This document shows positions 9,754 through 19,245 of a stretch of 64,000 nt of DNA, piece by piece. The DNA is taken from positions 3,599,001 to 3,663,000 of the forward strand of contig NZ_CP107913.1 in the NCBI RefSeq assembly GCF_036014115.1, written 5' to 3'. How positions within the stretch are numbered: the stretch's first letter is position 1; every line of letters begins with the position of its first letter. The notes under the pieces are model-generated. The model saw only the letters and a list, made by a program, of their open reading frames with translations, did not search any database and was not told the DNA's origin. Source of the stretch: Streptomyces sp. NBC_00448 (GTDB lineage: Bacteria > Actinomycetota > Actinomycetes > Streptomycetales > Streptomycetaceae). The position numbers and the translations under genes were made by a program.

Positions 9754-12165
9754 TTACCGGTGCGACGGGCCGACCTGGACCGTCATGGTGCTCCCGTCGA
9801 GCGCCTGGCTGAGGATGGTCAGCCGGGTGTTGGTGTCGGGGACCTTGACGCTGCCGTACGGGTTGTTCGCGTACCAGTACGTTCCGTAGTGGTCGTCGAA
9901 GGCCGGGCTGCCGAGCTTCGCCGGGATGCGCTTGGCGACGCCGTCGTTGTGCAGGGTGAACCCGGCGGACGGGTACCAGCTAAACGCCGAGTCGTACGCC
10001 TGGACCCGGTTGCGGATGACCGTGCCGTCGGTGAACGTCTCCGGCTTGGCGTGCGCGTCGACCGGCAGGATCTCACCGCTGCCGGGGTGCGCGCCGACGT
10101 TGTTGTCGGGCTGCGAGGTGTCCCACAGCCACACCAGCAGGCCGGTCTGGTACGGGTAGTGCTCGACCCAGTCGGGCCGGGTGCTGGTCCAGCCGAAGTT
10201 GTACGGGCCGGTCTTCAGCGTGCTGTCGTACGAGGTGTACTGCCGGTTCTCGGCGACGTAGTACTCCGGGTAGTCCTTGCTGAAGGACGCGCCGATCCGG
10301 GAGAACCCGTCGGCGCTCCAGCCGTTGTCGTCGGTCTCGGCGCCGTCGGAGAGCAGCGTCTTGCCGTCGGCGGTGATGGTGATCGCGTCGGCCGCGAAGC
10401 CCTGCTGGGCGACGCCGCCGTCGGTGGCGTAGCGGAAGCGGAGCTGGATCTGCCGGCCCGCGTAGGCGTCGAGCGGGAAGGACAGGTCCTCGTACGCGCC
10501 GGAGGTGCCGGTCAGGGCCGGCCGGTCGCCGCCGTCGCGCGGGACGGCCTTGCCGTTCGCGGTGCCGTCGAGCGCGGTCCAGTTCGCGCCGCCGTCGGTG
10601 GAGACCTCGGTGTAGAGGAAGTCGTAGTTCTGCTCGATGTCCCACCAGCCCTTGAGGTCGAGCGAGGCGCTGGACGCGCCGGTGAGGTCGACGGTGCGGG
10701 TCAGGGTGTTGGACAGGTCGTCGCCCATGCCGCTCCACCACTGCTTGTCGCCCTCCGCGGGCGTGGTGATGGTGGTGGTGACGGACTTGTCGGGGAGCTG
10801 GACCACCAGCGCCTGCTTGTCCTTGGTGTTGTACTCGGCGACTCCCAGCTTGGTGGTGGAGCGGGTGGCGGCCTTGGCGGTGCCGTAGTTCAGCCAGCCG
10901 AGCTGGAGCTTGTCCCAGGCGCTCATGTCGTCGGGCAGGTCGCCGATCGCGTCCTTCCCGGTGCCCATCCAGGAACCGGAGGACATCAGCGTCCAGAACG
11001 CGGTGTTGTTCTCGCCGACGTACGAGGTGTCGTACTCGTCGGGCAGGCCGAGGTCGTGGCCGTACTCGTGGGCGAAGACGCCCAGCCCGCCGTTCTCCGG
11101 CTGGAGGGTGTAGTCGCCGACCCAGATGCCGGTGTCGCCGATCTCGGTGCCGCCGGCCTTGTTCCCGGTGGGCCCGGACTTCCCGGCGTCGCTGCCGTAG
11201 GCGTACCAGCGGTGCGCCCACAGCGCGTCGGTGCCCTGCACGCCGCCGCCGGCCGACTGGTCCTCACCGGCGTGCACGATCTGGAAGTGGTCGATGTAGC
11301 CGTCCGGCTCGTTGAAGTTCCCGTCGCCGTCGTAGTCGTAGCGGTCCCACTGGTCGTACGCCGCCAGGTCGGTCTTGATCTGCGCGTCGGTGCGGCCCTG
11401 CGCCTTCTGGTCGGCGACGTAGGCGGTGGTGGCGTCGCGGATCAGGTCCCAGGCGTTGGAGCAGATCGTGGAGCCGCACCAGTCGGAGCCGTAACGGGCC
11501 TCGTTGTAGGGGACCTTGACCCAGTCGGTGACCTCGCCGTCGACCGAGTAGCGGCCGGAGGACTGCTTCTCGTAGTACTTCGCCAGCGACTCCTTGTCCT
11601 TGTCGTGCGAGAAGTACAGGTCCTGGAAGTGCTGCTGGTTGTAGTCCGCCTGCCAGGCGGTGCTGTTGTCCTGCGAACGGTCAGGCTGGGCGATGGTGTT
11701 GTGCGCCGGCCCGGGGTCGCCGCCGTACTTGGTGGTGGGCGGCTCGGGTCCGTCCGGGCCGTCCGGGTCGTAGGTGGTGGTGTCGTCCACCTGGTCGCCG
11801 AAGTCCACCAGGATGGTGAAGATCTTGTCGGTCTTCTCCCGGCCCAGCTCGACGTACTTGCTCTGCTTGCCCTTGCCGTGGCCGAGTTGGACCACCTGGG
11901 AGCCGTCGCGCTGCTGGACGGTGGCGTCGCCGGAGACGACCTGCTGGAGGGCGGCGGAGTGCTCGGCCGCCTGCTGCTTGCTGAACGGACCCGGCAGGTC
12001 GTGTGGTTCGCTCTGCGCGGGGTCGTGGCCGGCCGCCGGAGTCGCGGGGCTGCTGCTGTGGCCCGGGGTCGCCGCGGCCGCCCCGGTGGCGACCGCGGGG
12101 ACACCGAGCACGGCTATCGCGACTGCCAGGGCGGCGCTTTGGCTGATCCAGTGCTGTCTTTTCAA
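9754..12165 (-). CDS. Secreted immune inhibitor A-type M6 metalloprotease
   Basis: A secreted zinc protease of about 803 residues. A basic N-terminus and hydrophobic helix ending VATGAAAA form a signal peptide. The prodomain is followed by the catalytic motif HEYGHDLGLPDEYD (near residue 366) and the Met-turn SSGSW. C-terminal beta-rich domains contain WWDIEQNYDFLYTEVSTDGG, the M6 accessory type. I place the start at TTG 12165, because GGGGAGG lies 9 bases upstream. An in-frame ATG at 12195 lacks a ribosome site but cannot be excluded. Homologues degrade extracellular proteins. Confidence 0.85.
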   Translation of the reverse strand: MKRQHWISQSAALAVAIAVLGVPAVATGAAAATPGHSSSPATPAAGHDPAQSEPHDLPGPFSKQQAAEHSAALQQVVSGDATVQQRDGSQVVQLGHGKGKQSKYVELGREKTDKIFTILVDFGDQVDDTTTYDPDGPDGPEPPTTKYGGDPGPAHNTIAQPDRSQDNSTAWQADYNQQHFQDLYFSHDKDKESLAKYYEKQSSGRYSVDGEVTDWVKVPYNEARYGSDWCGSTICSNAWDLIRDATTAYVADQKAQGRTDAQIKTDLAAYDQWDRYDYDGDGNFNEPDGYIDHFQIVHAGEDQSAGGGVQGTDALWAHRWYAYGSDAGKSGPTGNKAGGTEIGDTGIWVGDYTLQPENGGLGVFAHEYGHDLGLPDEYDTSYVGENNTAFWTLMSSGSWMGTGKDAIGDLPDDMSAWDKLQLGWLNYGTAKAATRSTTKLGVAEYNTKDKQALVVQLPDKSVTTTITTPAEGDKQWWSGMGDDLSNTLTRTVDLTGASSASLDLKGWWDIEQNYDFLYTEVSTDGGANWTALDGTANGKAVPRDGGDRPALTGTSGAYEDLSFPLDAYAGRQIQLRFRYATDGGVAQQGFAADAITITADGKTLLSDGAETDDNGWSADGFSRIGASFSKDYPEYYVAENRQYTSYDSTLKTGPYNFGWTSTRPDWVEHYPYQTGLLVWLWDTSQPDNNVGAHPGSGEILPVDAHAKPETFTDGTVIRNRVQAYDSAFSWYPSAGFTLHNDGVAKRIPAKLGSPAFDDHYGTYWYANNPYGSVKVPDTNTRLTILSQALDGSTMTVQVGPSHR

Positions 12166-12195
12166 GATCCTTGACCTCCCCTTGGGAAAGGCCAT

Positions 12196-12485
12196 TGCAC
12201 CGGAGCGGCGGGGGAAAAGACAGATCTTGACTTGAGCATGACGGCCGGTTAGGTTGGCCGATTCCCGGTGTCCACCATCCGCTGACCGGACGTCACCGCA
12301 CCAACGGCCACCCGGTGCACATGCGTTGAGGCATCGGTCACACGTGCGACCCCGTGCGCCCCCCTGTGCTCCGCACCGTCGGTAAGGTAATGCTTACCCA
12401 GGGGCGGGCCTGGGCATTCCGAACCGTAGAGCCACCCCCCGTCAGCATGCCCCCGCATCGACGTACTCCGAGGACGGTTCCCCTC
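12196..12485. promoter_or_regulatory. Divergent promoter region with iron-box-like palindrome
   Basis: The 290 bp between the protease and a small membrane gene hold GGTAAG-GTAATG-CTTACC at 12381-12398. Its inner AGGTAATGCTTACC matches the IdeR/DmdR iron-box core AGGTTAGGCTAACC at 11 of 14 bases. The remainder shows no gene. Binding by an iron repressor is a hypothesis from motif similarity. Confidence 0.4.
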
Positions 12486-12770
12486 ATGCCACGTCCTACG
12501 AACGCGCAAGTCGCCTACGGTTCCACGACCGTCGTCCTGTTCACCCTCGCGGTCCTCCTGCTCGCGGACGTGCGCTCCGCCGGCGCGGTGGTCGCCGTCG
12601 CCGCGCTCGGGCTGCTGCTCGGCCTGCTGGTCGGCGCCGCGCTGAGCCCGGGCGGACGCAGGTCCGCCGCCATGGCCGCGCCCGCGGTGCCGGCGGCGGT
12701 GCCGCGGGCCCGGGTGAGCGGTTCGGTGCAGAGCGCCGAGGCGCGGGTGGGCGAGCACTCACTCCAGTAG
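12486..12770 (+). CDS. Small membrane protein, two predicted helices
   Basis: A 94-residue protein. Two hydrophobic helices (about residues 12-26 and 31-50) are separated by a short polar turn. The C-terminal half is Ala/Pro/Val-rich and probably cytosolic. The start MPRPTNAQVAYG at 12486 is supported by GAGGAC upstream and by the lack of structure in the longer frame. No functional domain is recognised. The iron-box-like site upstream is the only clue to regulation. Confidence 0.7.
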   Translation: MPRPTNAQVAYGSTTVVLFTLAVLLLADVRSAGAVVAVAALGLLLGLLVGAALSPGGRRSAAMAAPAVPAAVPRARVSGSVQSAEARVGEHSLQ

Positions 12771-12823
12771 GCGCTGTCGCTCCGACGTCCCGGGGCACAG
12801 GCACGCCCGGGACATGCTTCACG

Positions 12824-13297
12824 TCACAAGGCGGCCACGACCACGGTCTTGGCCGCCTTGTCGTGCAGGCACTGCCGGAAGGGCCGGTCCCAGGTGCACC
12901 ACAGCGAGTTGACGAACCAGAAGAACGGGCCGATCAGGATCGCGCTCAGCACCGCGGGCAGGACGTAGACCGCGGCGCGCAGCCAGCCGGCCGGGCCGGG
13001 CACCCCGCCGTCGACCAGTCGGGCCGCGCGGATGCGCAGCGCCATCTTGCCGACGGTCTGGCCGCGGGCGGCGGTCATCGCGCCCTCGATCACGAAGTAC
13101 AGCAGGTAGGCGACGACCGCGACCAGCGCGCGCTTGCCGAGCGCCCCGTCGGTGCCGTGCCGGATGTCGTCGCCCATCGCGGCCAAGGAGACCAGGACCA
13201 CCACGGCGAGGAGGATCACCGTGTCGATCAACCGTGCGAGGAACCGCTGACCCAAGGTGGCCAGCGGCGCCATGCCCTCGGGGTGTTCTGCCGTCAT
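12824..13297 (-). CDS. RDD-family membrane protein (1 of 3)
   Basis: A 157-residue RDD-domain protein. The family motif FLARLIDTVIL lies near residue 19, and GQTVGKMALRIRAARL and LHDKAAKTVVV follow in the expected order. Three hydrophobic segments are visible. Unlike its two neighbours it has almost no N-terminal extension. RDD proteins have been linked to ion exchange in other bacteria, but no role is established for this cluster. Confidence 0.85.
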   Translation of the reverse strand: MTAEHPEGMAPLATLGQRFLARLIDTVILLAVVVLVSLAAMGDDIRHGTDGALGKRALVAVVAYLLYFVIEGAMTAARGQTVGKMALRIRAARLVDGGVPGPAGWLRAAVYVLPAVLSAILIGPFFWFVNSLWCTWDRPFRQCLHDKAAKTVVVAAL

Positions 13298-13430
13298 GAC
13301 CCTGAGTAAACCAGCCGTTCGGGTGACGGCACACCCCCCGGGTTGACGGGTTCTGTCCGTTCAGGGACCACCTGCCGGTGGGTGGTTGCTCGCGCCCCGA
13401 GGAGGGCAGCTCCTTCCGCGGGAAGGAGCG
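13298..13430. repeat. Partial copy of the dispersed intergenic repeat
   Basis: The gap between the first two RDD genes contains TTCAGGGACCACCTG and, further on, CTCCTTCCGCGGGAAGGAG, a near-perfect hairpin. Both strings recur near 26.9-27.1 kb, and the second also near 54.7 kb. It is noncoding and reads as a fragment of the dispersed family described at 26838-27276. Confidence 0.5.
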
Positions 13431-14105
13431 TCAGGGTGCCGTCTGGACGACCACCGTCTTCGCCGCCTTGTCGTGGATGCCCTGCTTGTAGGGGCGGTCG
13501 ACGAGGACGGTCGCGCCGATGACGAGGAACCACACGCAGGAGCAGCAGAACGCGGGCACCCAGAGGATGGCCGCGCGGACCGCGGCGGCGTTGGAGGTGG
13601 GCACGCTGCCGTTCTCGAGCATGGCGGTCCGCAGCCGCATCATCTTCTTGCCGACGGTCTGCCCGGTCGCACGGGTCATCAGGAACTCGTAGACGAACCC
13701 GAACCCGGCGGTGAAGATCCCGCCGACCGCGGAGCGGCCCGTGCTGAAGTGGCTGTCCTGGACCCCGACGGCGGCCCAGTCCAGCAGGAACGCGGGGATG
13801 AGCACGATGATGATGTCGATGATCCGCGCCAGCACCCGCTTGCCTGCCTCGGCGAGCGGCGGCATCCCGGCGAGCGGGTCGGGGCCACCCGGACCGCCCG
13901 AGTACGGGTTCTGGCCGTAGGGGTTCTGCTCGTACGGGTTCTGGCCGAAGCCGCCCTGACCGCCCTGACCGCCCTGGCCGCCGGGCGGCGGGGCACCGTA
14001 CGGACCGCCGCCGTACGGGCTGCCGGGCGGGGGCTGGTTCGGCGGGGGCTGGCCGCCTGACGGTTTGTCGTAGGGTGAGCCGCCGCCTGGCTGATCGCTA
14101 CTCAT
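13431..14105 (-). CDS. RDD-family membrane protein (2 of 3) with Gly/Pro/Tyr-rich tail
   Basis: A 224-residue protein. The first 75 or so residues are low complexity with repeated PYG, QNPY and GGQ units, probably disordered and cytosolic. The RDD domain follows: VLARIIDIIIVLIPAFLLDW, ATGQTVGKKMMRLRT and IHDKAAKTVVV. A run CCSC lies in the third hydrophobic segment. The start MSSDQPGGG at 14105 is preferred to a position 30 bases upstream, since the tail begins there. It is tandem with two other RDD genes. Confidence 0.85.
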   Translation of the reverse strand: MSSDQPGGGSPYDKPSGGQPPPNQPPPGSPYGGGPYGAPPPGGQGGQGGQGGFGQNPYEQNPYGQNPYSGGPGGPDPLAGMPPLAEAGKRVLARIIDIIIVLIPAFLLDWAAVGVQDSHFSTGRSAVGGIFTAGFGFVYEFLMTRATGQTVGKKMMRLRTAMLENGSVPTSNAAAVRAAILWVPAFCCSCVWFLVIGATVLVDRPYKQGIHDKAAKTVVVQTAP

Positions 14106-14208
14106 GTCCCGAGTCAAACCCGCACGGTGCGTCACCGCCCGTGGGCGGCAGCCGATCGGAGTACGGCGCCGGGCGGGCTCACGGCGCCGGGCGCGCGGCC
14201 CGGGACGG

Positions 14209-15501
14209 TTACCCGCGGGCCACGAACGTGCGGGCCGCCTTGTCGTGCCAGCACTGCTTCCACGGCCGGTCGAACAGGCACCAGGCCACCCCCGCCACGC
14301 CGACCACCAGCAGGTTCAGCACGGTCCGCAGCAGCCAGCGGCGCACGCTCGCGCCGAGGGCGGGCGGGAGTTGCGCCTCGATGTCCAGCACCCGCAGGCC
14401 GACCAGCCGCTTGCCGAGGGTCCGTCCCCACCTGGCGGTGGGCAGCACTTCGAGCAGCACCCCGGCGACGAGGAACGTGGCCAGTACGACGCCGAGTTGG
14501 ACCCCGGTAGTGCCGTCGATCAGCCAGACCTTGACCGTCTCCCCGGTCAGCCGGGCCTGGTCCACCTTGTCCTTGGCGTGGTGATAGGCGGCGGTGCCCA
14601 GCGGCACCGCGGCGACCCCGGTCACCGCGGCCAGCACCACCGCGTCCACCAGCCGCGCCAGGAACCGGCGGACCAGGCCGCCGGGCCGGTCCTGGCCCTG
14701 CGAGACGCCGAACGGGTCGCTGGCCGGCGGTCGCCACGGCACGACCCCGCCCTCGCCGCGGGCCAGGTCCTGCACCTGCGCGGCCCACGGCGGGGACGCC
14801 TGCGCGGCGGCCTCGGGCGCGGGCGCGGGTGCCGGCACCAGGGGCGACGGCTGCGGCGCGGGCCGAGGTTGCTGCGGGGGCTGCGGCTGGAGCGGCGGCT
14901 GCTGACCGGCCGGGGCGGAACCCGCGGCGGGCAGCGACTGGCGCTCCTGCGGCCGCGGCAGCGCGGACTGCGGCGCGCGGTCGGCGGCCGGGGCGGGGCC
15001 GGGCGCGGGGGCCGGAGCCGGGGACTGCGGCTGGGGCTGGGCCGGGGTCTGGGGCTGGGCCGGGGCTCCCCAGGAGATCGGGGGCAGTTGCGGTTCCGGC
15101 CGGGCCTGCGGCGCGGGCCAGGACGGCGCCGGGTCCTGGGCGAGGTGCGCCCGCGGGTCGGGCGCCGGCCGCCACTGCTCGGGCGGTGCCGGCACCTGCT
15201 CCTGGCCGGCGGTGGGCCAGTGGTCGGCGGTGGGCGCGGAGGGGTCCTCGTCGAGGAACATCGGGCCGGACTCGTCGAGCGCGGGCGCACCGCTCGCCGC
15301 GGCCCGGCCGGGAGGGGCCTCGTCCACCGGCGCGGGACGGCTGGTGCCCGGCACCCACGCGGAGCCGTCCCAGTAGCGGATGTAGTGCGGGATCGAGGGG
15401 TCCGGGTAGTACCCCGGCACCGGGGCGCCGGACCCACCCGCGGAAGCGGACGGCTGGGAGGACGCCGACGAACCTGAGGAGCCAGAAGTGGGTGCGCTCA
15501 T
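14209..15501 (-). CDS. DUF2510-RDD membrane protein (3 of 3) with long Pro/Ala/Gln linker
   Basis: A 430-residue protein. A short Ser/Gly tail precedes a DUF2510 motif, PGYYPDPSIPHYIRYWDGSA, near residues 28-47. About 200 residues of Pro/Ala/Gln-rich linker follow, then the RDD domain (FLARLVDAVVLAAVTG, RWGRTLGKRLVGLRVL, WHDKAARTFVARG). DUF2510 occurs at the termini of many actinobacterial membrane proteins and may bind partners. The start at 15501 (MSAPTSGSSG) begins the family-like order. It is divergent from the SsgA-like gene, sharing a 281-bp promoter region. Confidence 0.85.
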   Translation of the reverse strand: MSAPTSGSSGSSASSQPSASAGGSGAPVPGYYPDPSIPHYIRYWDGSAWVPGTSRPAPVDEAPPGRAAASGAPALDESGPMFLDEDPSAPTADHWPTAGQEQVPAPPEQWRPAPDPRAHLAQDPAPSWPAPQARPEPQLPPISWGAPAQPQTPAQPQPQSPAPAPAPGPAPAADRAPQSALPRPQERQSLPAAGSAPAGQQPPLQPQPPQQPRPAPQPSPLVPAPAPAPEAAAQASPPWAAQVQDLARGEGGVVPWRPPASDPFGVSQGQDRPGGLVRRFLARLVDAVVLAAVTGVAAVPLGTAAYHHAKDKVDQARLTGETVKVWLIDGTTGVQLGVVLATFLVAGVLLEVLPTARWGRTLGKRLVGLRVLDIEAQLPPALGASVRRWLLRTVLNLLVVGVAGVAWCLFDRPWKQCWHDKAARTFVARG

Positions 15502-15620
15502 GGTCACAGTTCCGTATCTGCTCGGCCGCGGGGTGGTGTGACGTCCACATCTACCAGAATGGCCGACCCGGCGTGTCCACCGTGCCGCGCACTCCGCTCG
15601 CTGACGTCTCGTGCACACGT

Positions 15621-15692
15621 CATTACCCCGATGCGCCGTCGTGCGCTCCGGGTTCAGGAAATCTGAACCGAATCGGGGAAACCCGCGTAATG
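15621..15692. promoter_or_regulatory. Nested inverted repeats upstream of the SsgA-like gene
   Basis: Three pairs of arms share nearly one centre: CATTAC/GTAATG (15621-15626 and 15687-15692), CCCCGAT/ATCGGGG (15626-15632 and 15672-15678) and GGTTCAG/CTGAACC (15651-15657 and 15663-15669). The inner pair is a 19-bp palindrome with a 5-base spacer, typical of a dimeric regulator site. The region lies 90-160 bp before the SsgA-like ATG and between two divergent genes. The protein that binds it is unknown. Confidence 0.5.
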
Positions 15693-15782
15693 GTTGAGGA
15701 GGCACGCGCTCTCTTCCAGGTGCGGGCCCCGTTGCGACACCCGCCCCCGGGGCCACCGCGCCAAGGAAAGGACGTCGGACTC

Positions 15783-16262
15783 ATGCAGAACGTGGTGGAA
15801 CGCGAACTCGAGATGCAGCTCGTACTCTCACCGGAACGAAGCATTCCGGTGCCGGCCCGGCTCGCCTACCGTACGGACGACCCGTACGCGGTGCACATCA
15901 CCTTCCACGTCGGCTCCGACGCGCCCGTCAACTGGACGTTCGCGCGCGAGCTGATCGTGGAGGGGGTGTTCCGGCCGTGCGGGCACGGCGATGTGCGGAT
16001 CTGGCCGACCAAGGTCAACGGGCGCAGCGTGCTGTGCATGGCGCTCAGCTCGCCCGACGGCGACGCGCTGCTGGAGGCGCCGTCGTCGCCGGTGGCCGCC
16101 TGGCTGGAGCGCACCCTGCGGGTGGTCCCGCCGGGCAGCGAGCACGAACAGCTCGGCATGGACGACGGGTTGAGCCGGCTGCTCGCCCCCGCGGCCGGGG
16201 ACGAGCTGTGGCTGCGCGACCCGTGGTCGGACTCCGACGACACCCCGGACGCCAGTGCCTAG
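15783..16262 (+). CDS. ssgG: SsgA-like sporulation and cell-division regulator (SsgG type)
   Basis: A 159-residue SALP-family protein. These act in septum placement, spore wall formation and autolytic separation of Streptomyces spores. The family pattern is clear: VPARLAYRTDDPYAVHITFH, then WTFARELIVEG, DVRIWP and LLEAPSSPVAAWLERT. The start MQNVVEREL at 15783 follows an AAGGAAAGGA stretch. An in-frame ATG at 15690 would add 31 non-family residues. The stop TAG uses the first base of the adjacent MITE-like element, so the C-terminus may have been reshaped. The SsgG assignment comes from neighbourhood memory and is less sure than the family. Confidence 0.8.
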   Translation: MQNVVERELEMQLVLSPERSIPVPARLAYRTDDPYAVHITFHVGSDAPVNWTFARELIVEGVFRPCGHGDVRIWPTKVNGRSVLCMALSSPDGDALLEAPSSPVAAWLERTLRVVPPGSEHEQLGMDDGLSRLLAPAAGDELWLRDPWSDSDDTPDASA

Positions 16263-16436
16263 GCCGTGTTTTGGAAGTCCCGCCTGGCCCGTGGCGCCTG
16301 GCACACACGCTCGCTTCGTTGTCGGGTTTGTCCGAGTAGGCCCACTACGAGGACAACTCTCCGCCTTGCGATCGCACGCACCAGACGCCACGGGCCCCGC
16401 CCTTTGGGCGGACGGCGCTACTTCCAAAACACGGCC
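16262..16436. mobile_element. MITE-like element with 17-bp perfect terminal inverted repeats
   Basis: The 175-bp element has ends GGCCGTGTTTTGGAAGT (16262-16278) and its exact complement (16420-16436). A second pair of arms (16286-16314 and 16368-16396) is also complementary with few mismatches, so nearly the whole element folds on itself. No ORF is inside. CAGTGCC occurs on both sides (16253-16259 and 16437-16443) and looks like a target duplication, though two extra bases (TA) separate the left copy from the end. No transposase is nearby, so mobilisation in trans is inferred. Confidence 0.7.
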
Positions 16437-16457
16437 CAGTGCCGTGGCCGGGCGCGG

Positions 16458-17828
16458 TCAGAGCACCTTGCCGGGGTTGAGCAGCCCGAGCGGGTCGAAG
16501 ACCGCCTTGACGCCGCGCTGCAACTCCGCCCCCACCGGGCCCAGTTCGCGGGCGAGCCAGTCCTTCTTCAGCAGGCCCACGCCGTGCTCGCCGGTGATGG
16601 TGCCGCCCAGCGACAGGCCGAGGGCCATGATCGCCTCGAAGGACTCGTGGGCCCGGCGGGTCTGGTCGGGGTCCTGCGCGTCGAAGCAGACGATGGGGTG
16701 GGTGTTGCCGTCGCCGGCGTGCGCGCACACCCCGATGGTCAGCTCGAACTTCGCGGCGATCGCGGCCACTCCGTCGAGCATGTCGGCGAGCTTCGCGCGC
16801 GGCACGCACACGTCGTCGATCATCGAGGCGGTGGAGATCCGCTCCAGCGCGGGCAGCGCCAGCCGGCGGGCCTCCAGCAGCATCTCCGACTCGGCGGGGT
16901 CGTCGGCCGGCACCACCTCGGTGGCGCCCGCCGCCGTGCACAGTTCGGCGAGCGCGGCGAGGTCCGCGGCCGGGTCGGCGGAGTCGTACCCGGCGAGCAG
17001 GAGCGCCTCGGTGCTCTCCGGCAGGCCCATCCGCGCCATGTCGTTGACCGCGCGGATGGTGGTGGCGTCCATCAGTTCCAGCAGCGAGGGGGCGTGGCCG
17101 CTCTCCATGACCGCGCACACCGCGGCGCCGGCCGCCGCGGCCGACGGGAACTCCGCGACCAGGGTGAGCTGCGGGCGCGGGGCGGGCTTCAGCGCGAGCA
17201 CCGCCTTGACCACCACGCCGAGGGTGCCCTCGGAACCGACGAAGAGCCGGGTCAGGTCGTAGCCGGCGACGCCCTTCGCGGTGCGCCGGCCGGTGCTCAG
17301 CAGCCGCCCGTCGGCGAGCACGACGTCGAGGCCGAGGACGTACTCCGCGGTCACGCCGTACTTCACGCAGCACAGGCCGCCGGCGCCGGTGCCGATGTTG
17401 CCGCCGATCGTGCACTGCTCCCAGCTCGACGGGTCCGGCGGGTAGGACAGGCCCTGCTCCGCGACCGCGCGGGACAGCACCGCGTTGACGACGCCGGGTT
17501 CCACGACGGCGATCCGCTCGACCGGGTCGATCTCCAGGATGCGGTCCATCGCGGTCAGCGACAGCACGATGCAGCCGTCCACGGCGTTGGCGCCGCCGGA
17601 CAGGCCCGTGCGGGCGCCTTGCGGTACCACCGGGACGCGGAACTTCGTGGCCGTCCGCATCACGTGCTGGACCTCTTCCACGGACCTGGGGCGCACCACG
17701 AAGTCCGGGGTGCCCACGTCCGAGAAGCTCGCCATGTCGTGGGCGTACGACGCCACCACGTCCGGATCTGTGAGTATCGCTTCCGCGGGCAGCCCCGCCG
17801 CCAGCTCGGCTTTTACGTCGTCGCGCAT
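16458..17828 (-). CDS. FAD-linked oxidase, glycolate oxidase GlcD-like
   Basis: A 456-residue PCMH-type flavoprotein that oxidises a 2-hydroxy acid such as glycolate or D-lactate. The FAD region shows VPVVPQGARTGLSGGA near residue 70 and IGGNIGTGAGGLCCVKYG near 140. The C-terminal cap holds CAHAGDGNTHP, a His cluster used in substrate or metal binding, and GTITGEHGVG. It ends LLNPGKVL, a family signature. It lies next to HPPD but with 168 bp between, so a shared operon is unlikely. The exact substrate is not determined. Confidence 0.88.
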   Translation of the reverse strand: MRDDVKAELAAGLPAEAILTDPDVVASYAHDMASFSDVGTPDFVVRPRSVEEVQHVMRTATKFRVPVVPQGARTGLSGGANAVDGCIVLSLTAMDRILEIDPVERIAVVEPGVVNAVLSRAVAEQGLSYPPDPSSWEQCTIGGNIGTGAGGLCCVKYGVTAEYVLGLDVVLADGRLLSTGRRTAKGVAGYDLTRLFVGSEGTLGVVVKAVLALKPAPRPQLTLVAEFPSAAAAGAAVCAVMESGHAPSLLELMDATTIRAVNDMARMGLPESTEALLLAGYDSADPAADLAALAELCTAAGATEVVPADDPAESEMLLEARRLALPALERISTASMIDDVCVPRAKLADMLDGVAAIAAKFELTIGVCAHAGDGNTHPIVCFDAQDPDQTRRAHESFEAIMALGLSLGGTITGEHGVGLLKKDWLARELGPVGAELQRGVKAVFDPLGLLNPGKVL

Positions 17829-17883
17829 GCCGTCAGCGTGTCATACGGCTCCGCCGTTGTGGAGTGCGGTCCACTCCCGATCC

Positions 17884-17996
17884 GCAGGCCGGTGACCTGC
17901 TGGTCGCGCAGTTCCTCCCCCAGAGGGGGTGCCCCCAGCGACCAGCCACCGACAGGTGGTCCCGAGACGGGGTCCGGGGGCACCCCGGTGGGTTCG
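17884..17996. repeat. Dispersed intergenic repeat, short copy
   Basis: Between HPPD and the FAD oxidase lies CTGCTGGTCGCGCAGTTCCT (17897-17916), found identically near 26.97 kb and in inverted form near 54.7 kb. A CCCCCAGAGGGGGTG hairpin follows at once. The position just past the HPPD stop suggests a 3' untranslated or terminator role. It is noncoding. Confidence 0.6.
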
Positions 17997-19190
<1,194 letters not shown>

Positions 19191-19245
19191 GTGGTCAGGC
19201 TCGTATCGTCAATCTGTACAGGATGACCATGGAAGGCGGGCGGGG

